Origin: Paratrimastix pyriformis
Lineage: Eukaryota; Preaxostyla; Paratrimastigidae
NCBI GenBank assembly: GCA_027972325.1
Contig: JAPMOS010000030.1
Span: forward strand, 260,001 to 324,000
Length of the DNA stretch: 64,000 nt
Direction: 5' to 3'
The position numbers were made by a program, and so were the translations under genes. Each line of letters opens with the position of its first letter. The first letter of the stretch is position 1. Positions 47,140 through 64,000 of the stretch are shown here, one piece after another. The notes under the pieces were generated by a model, which saw nothing but the letters and a program-made list of their open reading frames with translations, did no database searches and had not been told where the DNA came from.

Positions 47140-47375
47140 CTTTTTCTCAACACCAATTAGTTCTTGGGGGGGGGGGGGAGGGGAGGAGGGGGAGGGGGGA
47201 GGGAGGGAGGGAAGGGTATGGACACGATATAAAAGAGCGCCGGTCGTGCGCTGTTGCTGACGAATTGGTGAATTCACTCACACGGGTTGCCCCCCAAAAA
47301 AGGCGCTCGAGGAACTCAGCAACCAAAACAACAACATGGAGGGAGGGATGGAAAACGCAGAAATGCGCATTGCCC
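47140..47375. other. Convergent 3' ends with G-rich tract
   Basis: A poly-G/GGGA tract at about 47166-47215 separates the convergent coiled-coil and cysteine synthase genes. No coding region was seen. Confidence 0.5.
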
Positions 47376-48989
47376 CTACTGCGTTTTCTGGGGATCAGCG
47401 GAGTGGGGAGCGGGCCCCGCGGTGGTGGCGGTGGCGGTGGCAGGGGGCGGCACCAAGTGACCCTCGGCGTCCAGGGTGAACTGCTCCACGGGGAGCGTCT
47501 CCATCTCCCGCCGGACGCTCTCGAACAGAACCGTCGAGAGGTACCGCTGCACACATGGAAAGTTGGAACAAGCCGGGCGTGGGATTGAGCCGGGGTGTGG
47601 TGGGCGGGGATGGCACGAACCTCGCCAGTGTCAGGAAGGACAACCACAATCACGAGCCCCTCGTTCTCGGGGCGCGCTGCGACGCGCAGGGCGGCAACGA
47701 CAGAGGCCCCGGAGGAGATGCCACACATGATACCTTCCTCGCTCGCGAGGCGGCTGGTGAAAAAACAGTGTGGATGATGGTTGGTTTTTTTCATGACCAC
47801 AGACCGGGCCATCTCCAGGGCCTCTTTGCCCGGGACGCACTCAATTCCACCGGTCGCAACAACACTCCGGTCAAAGTTCTTGGGAACAATGCCGGCACCG
47901 ATACCCTGGATGACGTGAGGCCCGGGCGCGCCCCCGGAAAGGACAGGGCTCTCGGCAGGCTCGACCGCATAGATCTTGATCGCGGGGTTCTTTTCCAGAA
48001 GGAAACGACCGGTGCCCGTCACGGTCCCGCCCGTCCCGACACCGGCGACGAATGCGCCGACCTGGCCATCGGTGGCTTCCCAAATCTCGGGGCCTGTGGT
48101 GCTATATAACGGGTGGCGGTGATTAGGAAGGAATGATCGGGTGAACGGACTTGTAATGGACGGCAGGGTTGGCCGGGTTCTCGAACTGCTGGGGGATGAA
48201 GGCGTCTGGGGTGGTTGCGGCAATGTGCTCGGCCTTGGCAATGGCGCCACGCATGCCCAAAGCAGCGGGGGTCACCACAATGGTCGCACCCAAGGCTCGC
48301 ATCATGCAACGCCGTTCCTAAAGGTCAGGCCGAAATGCTTCAGGGATAGATCGACACAAGGACAGACAAGGGAAGCAGTGGCAGGCATCGTCAAAATCAG
48401 GCGGTATCCGCGACTGGCCGCAACAAACGCCAGTCCAATACCGGTGTTCCCTGAAGTAGGCTCGACAAGGATAGTCTTGCCAGGGGTAATCCTGCCCTCT
48501 TTCTCGGCGGCATCAATCATACTCCGCCCAATCCTGTCCTGATTTGTAGGGAAGCAGTATATAATCGACAAGGGTATCGTGAAATGGTCAGACCTTGACC
48601 GAGAAACCTGGATTCTGTGACTCGAGCTTGGCGACGACACGAGCGTGCAGTCCCTTGGTGACCTTTGTGAGTTCCACCAAAGGGGTGTGCCCAATGGCTT
48701 GTTCAATCGTCAGAATGCCGGACATGGATGGACGCGTGGCTGATTTGCCTGGGTGGGCGGGAATCGCGTGGGGAGTGGCAGATGCCGCATCGAAACTGGA
48801 AATTGGAAACCATATGAATGCCGAATCCGTTTGACGTGTTCGGGGCCAGAAATCGGCCAACCCAACCCAAACATCAGTCTCTTTCTGCGGAGAGATATCA
48901 GGCGTCTCAAGCTCAAGAGACCTTTCAAGAGAACATGCTGTGTGAGAGGACGCTGTCGGAAAAGCTTTACCCATTATCGTACTCGACAT
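47376..48989 (-). CDS. Cysteine synthase (O-acetylserine sulfhydrylase, PLP-dependent)
   Basis: The enzyme makes cysteine from O-acetylserine and sulfide. The core starts [19 protein letters not shown] at ATG 48725. PLP-binding lysine is in NPGFSVK|DRIG, split by an intron; the substrate loop [18 protein letters not shown] (joined across an intron), [17 protein letters not shown] for the PLP phosphate, and GISSGAS are all present. The tail QKTQ ends at 47376. Exons lie at about 48725-48594, 48536-48374, 48319-48150, 48103-47805, 47753-47620 and 47550-47376. Donors include GTCTGA, GTCTGT, GTCCGT and GTTCGT. An upstream ATG at 48989 opens a frame that could supply an organelle targeting leader, but an intron there is possible and the start is not settled. 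Confidence 0.93.
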
Positions 48990-49523
48990 AATATAGTACA
49001 CTGCAATTGAGTCAGACCCCTTAGGGGAATTTTTTTGGAAATATTGTGCCCGAAATTCATATCATTTGGAGGGGGGGGTGGTGAGGCCGGGAGGGCGTGG
49101 TGGGGTGTGAAAAGCTGCCGTGGGGGGCGGACGTGGGGTGTGTGAATTGGGATGTGTCTGGTGGCGAGGTATGACCCAGGACCCCCCCCCCGGTCACAGT
49201 GGTGCACCCCATTTGTTTTTTGGGGGTGGGCGGGAGGTGGTGAGAGGGGGGATGGGGGGCTGTTGGGTGCCCTGGGCTGCGTGCCACGAGGGCAGAGTTG
49301 CGCCAGAGAGTCGGTGCGCAGGTGCGCATGGGTCTGGGTTGGCTGGGATGTGGGTGGGGAACGGGCCGCCGCGCCACAGTCAAGTTGTGTCGGTGGGCAG
49401 CCTGCCGGGTGGGTTGCCCCCACGAAGCCCGCAGACACCCGAGCATACCGGGTGCTGCGACTCCGGCCCGAGTGTGCCGGCGGAGGTGGCTCGGACCGAG
49501 GGGTACTTCGACTGCTCGTCGTG
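48990..49523. other. Divergent intergenic region, G-rich
   Basis: This holds the shared upstream region of cysteine synthase and the F-box-like gene. GGTGGGG-type tracts on the + strand fill most of it. No coding region was recognised. Confidence 0.4.
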
Positions 49524-50595
49524 ATGCTGTTCCGACTTCCGCGTGAGATTTTATCGAACGTGCTGTCTTTATTCCTCGCAGACTGTTCTCGTGATGACCT
49601 TGCTTCTCTATTGCTCACTTGCAAGGACATTCTCCCTGTTTGCCGAACGGGGATCGATTGGAATGCTGTCTCGCTGCGCCGGTGGGGTGTCCCCATCTTC
49701 AAGGGATTCGAGGTCGGCTAGTTTTTACTTTGAGGCTCAGTGGAGCGATGGACCCGATTAATAGTATTACGGGAGACTTGGTCTTCATTTGGAACCCTCC
49801 GAATGGTCCCCTTTCACTGTCTTCTCAAATCACCTGTCCTTGGAGGATTTTCGTCTGTCCTTTACCATTCACGTTTCCTCAAACCATTTGGTCCCTCAGA
49901 AACAAAACTTCCGCCTGAATTCCCCACTCATCCCGCACAGAAAGCGCAACTGATGGGGCCCGACGCCGAGCGAAATTTGATTATTCGCAATACTTTGGTG
50001 GTGCACACAATTTACGACTCCGACCACGACAATAACGGCGGATTCGGGGTGGAAGCCTCCACCGACACCCTGTTCTGCGTCTATCTCCCCAGTGGGATCT
50101 GCCTTTTTGTCTCCGTGGATTACGACGTCTGTGATTCTCCACCCTCGGCTCTCTCACGCTGTCTGCACCACCCCGGCGATACAGATGAACGATGATCGGT
50201 CCATTGCGGGGCTTCAAGAGGAGCTCTTCGTCAAGTTTGCACTGGCTCCTGGTGTTCTGCCCAGTCCGGATCCTGAGCACTACCGGGAATGCCCCATGGA
50301 GCCTCGCCCCTACGAGCCAATCATGCAAGAACTCAGTCCCCTGGTCTGGGGGACGTCGACCCCACCCCCGAACACTATAACCCCGGAGTGGATGGCTGAG
50401 TGGCTCTCGGCCGTCTACAACCGGGCCGATCAGGAAGGACTCGTGGATAAGAAGGACAAGTGGCGCTTCTCGGCCAACGCCGAGGATAACCTGGGGCAGG
50501 AGGACGAAGACGAGGAGATCGAGTTTGTCTTCGAGGGCGAGGAGGGCGGGGAAGAGGATATCCCCGCGGGAATCGCCCCTGGAGGTGAAGACTAA
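49524..50595 (+). CDS. F-box-like protein with unrecognised C-terminal region
   Basis: The first exon (49524-49712) begins MLFRLPREILSNVLSLFLAD and continues LASLLLTCKDI and SLRRWGVPIF, which has the F-box pattern of LPxEI, a hydrophobic helix and a trailing WxxLxxRWG. F-box proteins link substrates to SCF ubiquitin ligases through Skp1. Later exons at about 49940-50126 (GPDAERNLIIRNTLVVHTIY) and 50187-50595 (LQEELFVKFALAPGVLP, PYEPIMQELSPLVWG) end in an acidic tail. The connection between the first exon and 49940 is not resolved; an exon near 49.75-49.91 kb is possible. Donors are GTCGGC and GTCTGT. The C-terminal region matches no family I know. Confidence 0.55.
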
Positions 50596-51120
50596 TTTTG
50601 TGATATCCGTTTTTTTAAAAAATGATCAGATCGATCTCCTCTCGATCGGGGGGGGGGGGGGGGGGGGGGGGGGGAGGGGAATCAGGTGCGGGGTAAAGCA
50701 GGCGGGGGTGGTCAGGAGGCGGTTGGTAGAGCGCCCGTCAAGACAGACCCCTTCCTTTGTGTCCACCCCTCCACAGCGGCACACTGACCATACGTCTGGC
50801 TCGCGCTGGCCCAACCCCGGTGGGAATCGGTTGAAGGCGTTGTGTGCGATGTGAACTTCATGGGAGGTGCTGCAGATGGAGGAATTTGGTGGTCAGAATG
50901 ATTGGGTGGACCGCTGCCAGTTGATTGGGACGACTCGAGGACGGCCAAAAGACAGGGATGCCTCCCAGGAAGGAGGCTAAGATCATCTTCCGAGTCTGTC
51001 ATCTGGGGGACAGTGCCTTGGGTGCGTTCCGCCTCATTGACACATTGATGTCCTCGATTCCTTGCGATTTCGGGTCTGTCCCGCCACTACTTCCGATTTG
51101 TCCCTCAACTTTGATTTTTG
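50596..51120. other. Intergenic with poly-G run
   Basis: A poly-G tract lies at about 50650-50675. Nothing else was recognised before the NAD synthetase start. Confidence 0.4.
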
Positions 51121-60931
<9,811 letters not shown>

Positions 60932-61456
60932 AGCGTCCTTCGGCTGGACCACCGCTTCCGCGGCCGGAGCTGAGGTGTCGAGCGGACCCACGAGTTCAAG
61001 TTCCTTTGCGTTACCGCTCAAAATGCTTACCGTGGTACAGAAATATGAACCTGTTTGAAGCCTGCCGGCTGAGGATGGTATTTCTTTTCGCGCTCAAACA
61101 CCGCTGTCGATGATCGGGGCGATGCGATGGAGTCGTGACAAAGACCGCAGCATGCTCGCTTTTTCGAGCCCGCAAAACAGAGGGGAAGATCCGGTAATTG
61201 GTCGGAACCACATCATCATCCAGCAAAGCGTGCGCTGATTGGGGAGGGGATGCGGGACGGGTTCTCCGGTGGTGCTCCGCCGTTCTTTTTCAGGGCTCAG
61301 ATGGCTGTCTGGATGCCCAGAGAGACAAGGGCCCCGTGGGAAAGAAGTCCCAGCTGCTCCGAGGAGAGGTTCTCGAAGGACTGCATGCATCAGAAAAGTG
61401 GAGAGAAATGAGAAAATGAAGCGCACATCCTGCACCTCCTGCACCCACCCCGCACC
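60932..61456. other. Unassigned intergenic stretch
   Basis: No family was recognised between the NAD synthetase frame end and the transporter fragment. A short - strand frame reading SFENLSSEQLGLLSH at about 61370-61290 could be an exon. Confidence 0.3.
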
Positions 61457-61726
61457 TCAGAGGGGGAGATAGCCAAGGATGTAAGCAGTAAAAAGACACC
61501 CTGAAAGATTCCCAATAAAGGTCCAAAACCAGTTCTTGCACCAAGCCAGGAAGACTCGCCAAAAGCTTTCTTTCTTGCGATTGACAGTTAGCAATGCCAA
61601 CCCGCAAAACATCATATTCCCGGTGAGGAGCTCCGTGCCATTCATTATAATGATCACCAGTCCCACCGGGAAAAATGCTGCGAGGGCAAAGCGTCTGAGG
61701 GCATCATACGTCACTCCGTTAATCAC
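61457..61726 (-). pseudogene. Formate/nitrite transporter (FNT) fragment
   Basis: The frame reads LRRFALAAFFPVGLVIIIMN, then GTELLTGNMMFCGLALL and KNWFWTFIGNLSGCLFTAY. These are the second and third membrane helices of the FNT channel family, with the ELxTGN signature loop that replaces a half helix at the pore. The family needs six helices in about 250-300 residues. Helix 1 should lie upstream, but the next 120 bases are low-complexity and then comes the 7TM receptor. The C-terminal half is not seen downstream. It could be a remnant or an exon whose partners I missed. An acceptor CCAG precedes it and a GTCTGT donor lies about 45 bases further upstream. Confidence 0.6.
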
Positions 61727-61853
61727 CTGGACTGGAATGGCGGCTGCTCCCCAACATGAGCAGGCCCCCCGGACAGACCTTGCTTGGTGGCGCCATCGCT
61801 TTCTGGGATCGCGAGCAGCAGCAGCAGCAGCAGCAGAGACGCCTCACCATGAC

Positions 61854-63107
61854 TCCCGTGTTGGTGAGCAGTTCTTTGTTGGCCATCCACAGAAGCGGGT
61901 AGAAGATGGCCTCCACTCGATTGACAACCCCATATAAAATCTGGACGGAGGGGGAACGGAGTTGGTTGACACAAACTGCTTCCCCACAGACAGATACAAT
62001 GGGTGGGACGTTCGTCAATCGCTCAATCCAGGGCACCACCAGCAGGAAGAGGTTGATGTCGATGTAAACGTTTCCGAAGAGCTGAAATCTGTAAGAAATA
62101 AAAGTGACAAAGAGACAGAACATATCTGTCGGTGACAATACGTAGAGACGGGAGCATGTCAGTGACAAGAGACGGAACACATTTGTCAGTGACAAGAGAC
62201 GGGAATAGAGACGGAACACATCTATCAGTGATAATTAGAGACGGAACACATCTGTCAGTGACAATTCGAGACGGAACACATCTATCAGTGACAATTAGAG
62301 ACGGAACACATCTGCCAGTGACAATTAGAGAGACGGAACACATCTGTCAGTGACAATTAGAGACGGAACACATCTGTCGGTGACAATAGAGACGGGAACA
62401 TCTGTCTCTCCAGGGCCACCCCGGCCTCCCCGCCCAAGATCCCGCCTGGGTCTCCAAAAGTGCCTCTGCCTCCCTGACCCCCTCTCCCCTCCCCGGGGCC
62501 CTGAGAGAAATGACAGACCTGAACAGGGTCTTCAACAGCGCAGATGTATCCGTGTACGGATGCAGTCGCACCTCACGCTGGATGTGGATGCTGACGATCG
62601 CCAGCAAGACGATGGTCACTGGGGTGAACATCAGCGGAGGCGCATAGAGAAAATACTCGGCCGGCTCAATCTTCATGTCACAGCCACTGCGGGGGGTGAG
62701 GCAGTCGGGGGTGTGTGATTCAGATCAGCACGAACAGGAAGCCGACCTTGGCCAGGCCCCAGGATTGAACTGCTCGTAGGCAGCCATGACGATGCAGGGC
62801 ACCGTGGGCCAGAGCCAGCCAATCATGTAGAAAACGGCACGCCACTTTACCATGGACCGGGTGCGGACCACGAGGAAAAACAGACTCACGACAGATAACG
62901 GGACAAAGCAATTGGCAGCGAGAATACAGTTGAGCCGGATGGCCCCCTCGATCTATGGGGGGGGGGGGGGGGGGGGGCGAGGAGGCGGGGTGATGATGAC
63001 TTCCTGAAAAAAGAGCGACGGACTTGGCACCAGATGTGCTGATCAAATCGGAATTGCGCAAATACGAAATACAATATTGTACAAAGATTGTACGAGAACA
63101 TGAGCCC
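61854..63107 (-). CDS. Seven-transmembrane receptor, cAMP-receptor/frizzled-like
   Basis: Five exons (63107-63024, 62952-62747, 62686-62519, 62088-61992, 61940-61854) join in phase. They encode successive membrane helices: GLMFSYNLCTILYFVFAQ, CILAANCFVPLSVVSLFFLV, MIGWLWPTVPCIVMA, an extracellular CDMKIEPAEY, PPLMFTPVTIVLLAIVS, NVYIDINLFLLVVPWI and ILYGVVNRVEAIFYPLLWMA. The layout fits GPCRs of the Dictyostelium cAR type (class E/CRL), which sense extracellular ligands and signal through G proteins. The C-terminal tail is short or incomplete. One or two N-terminal helices must lie upstream; a frame with LQWASCALEITGVFCACLFI at about 63.24-63.17 kb is a candidate but could not be joined. Donors are GTCCGT, GTCGGC, GTCTGT and GTCTGT. 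Confidence 0.68.
62105..62405. repeat. ~30-bp GACGGAACACATCTGTCAGT minisatellite
   Basis: About nine units with the word AGACGGAACACATCTGTC and spacer AGTGACAATTAG fill the 7TM receptor intron between 62519 and 62088. Confidence 0.92.
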
Positions 63108-63324
63108 CTGCGGAAAACGGCTACGGGGAAATCTCGGGTCTGAAAACAGCATGCCGAGAGTGCGGACCGGAGTTTGGGGCTCACAAAAATCCCCGCAAAA
63201 ATAAATAGGCATGCACAAAACACCCCGGTAATTTCCAGGGCACAGGAAGCCCATTGGAGGACCTACGGAAAGCGCGATCAGCTGGTGAGCGCAACTTTGG
63301 AAGAGACTCTTGCCTCGCCAACGG

Positions 63325-63654
63325 TCATGGTTGAACTGGGGTCAAAAAGATGCGAAACTTGTTGGCAGAAGTCGACCCCCGAGAAAACTGCAGACAGGAC
63401 AGACCGGAGAATCCGCGCGACACGATCAAGGCCAACAAAAAAAGGCACCCAATGAAGCCCCCCAAAACAATCAAGCTCATCCATCGCTGCCATTTGGGAA
63501 TGAGGACTTTTTCCTGGTCGGCAGGGGTCGAGAGGCGTAATCGGATAGATGACGTGCGAGAGTTCACAGGTGCCCCCAGCGACTGGGTAGGAATCGAGTC
63601 AGTCTCAAAATCATCTTCGGTAAGTAATGTTTCCTTCCCGGTTTCATGTTCCAT
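63325..63654 (-). CDS. Single-pass membrane protein or N-terminal exon of the 7TM gene
   Basis: An ATG-started frame of 109 residues. An acidic then Ser/Arg-rich region precedes PKWQRWMSLIVLGGFIGCLF and LLALIVSRGF, one clear membrane helix at about residues 58-80. The tail SCLQFSRGSTSANKFRIF is short. The helix could be TM1 of the 7TM receptor immediately downstream, because a phase-compatible intron is possible, or the frame could be a separate small type II protein. No family was recognised. Confidence 0.4.
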   Translation of the reverse strand: MEHETGKETLLTEDDFETDSIPTQSLGAPVNSRTSSIRLRLSTPADQEKVLIPKWQRWMSLIVLGGFIGCLFLLALIVSRGFSGLSCLQFSRGSTSANKFRIFLTPVQP

Positions 63655-63774
63655 TCAAACCCGGATTGGTGGGAAGAGCGCGCCCGGCAATCGTCCCTTT
63701 TCTCACGGTGGTGTGCAGCTCACGGGTGATTCGTCTCCAGGGCCGCCGTTGTTGAGCCATAACATTGGTACGTA

Positions 63775-63945
63775 CTCATCGGATGTGACAGGTGAATGCC
63801 CGCAGGGCATTCCGCCCGCACACTCTTGAGTGATGTGACAGGGCATTCGCGCCCCAAGAAGAGGGGAAGACAAACCAAAAAACAATGACATATTATACAG
63901 TTCACATTGAGTGATGTTAACAGGGCATCCGCGCCCAGAAAGCTC
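63775..63945. repeat. Three imperfect copies of a GTGATGTGACAGGGCATTCG unit
   Basis: Copies at about 63784, 63832 and 63911 share GTGATGT(G/T)ACAGGGCAT and a following GCGCCC. They lie upstream (- strand) of the single-TM frame. No other feature was seen to 64000. Confidence 0.6.
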
Positions 63946-64000
63946 GATCATCATGTGAACTTCCGCAGGCCCCGGGTCCCGACCGGGTCCAGATAGACCC

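Overview
This window is nuclear DNA of a unicellular eukaryote. Every protein gene that could be read is broken by spliceosomal introns, there are eukaryotic tRNA genes, and the gene set is eukaryotic (TRAPP, WASH and DCAF7 components, RAMP4, a 7TM receptor). Exons are GC-rich. I cannot name the species; the cAMP-receptor-like 7TM gene and the gene set suggest a free-living protist, which is inference. All exon boundaries below were read by hand from phase-compatible GT/AG sites and family similarity, so allow 1-2 bases either way.

Layout. 1-1740: no assigned gene. 1741-2957 (-): DEDDy 3'-5' exonuclease of the EXD1 type. 3141-5607 (-): proline-rich coiled-coil protein. 5680-7253 (+): DCAF7/WDR68. 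7501-8294 (+): glycolipid transfer protein. 9795-33126 (-): TRAPPC11, spread over more than 23 kb. Its introns hold three or four tRNA genes, a 3.1-kb foldback element inserted at a tRNA-Gly gene, a dead Tc1/mariner transposon and many satellites. 33131-33436 (+): RAMP4-like protein. 34080-46128 (+): FAM21/WASHC2, a WASH-complex tail built of about thirty LF motifs. 46322-47139 (+): unknown charged coiled-coil protein. 47376-48989 (-): cysteine synthase. 49524-50595 (+): F-box-like protein. 51121-about 60.6 kb (+): glutamine-dependent NAD+ synthetase of the Mycobacterium type. 61.46-63.65 kb (-): a fragment of a formate/nitrite transporter, a 7TM receptor, and a single-TM open frame.

Two features stand out across all these genes. 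First, the 5' splice site is GTCTGT or a close variant (GTCCGT, GTCGGT) at roughly nine of ten junctions I placed, rather than GTAAGT/GTATGT. Second, many exon-intron junctions are themselves duplicated two to seven times in tandem, so short stretches of exon with its splice site form minisatellites inside introns. Introns are also filled with (ATC)n microsatellites, mostly with ATC on the coding strand.

TRAPPC11, FAM21 and the RAMP4-like protein belong to the secretory and endosomal systems, but the remaining genes are metabolic or regulatory, and adjacency here is not evidence of shared function.
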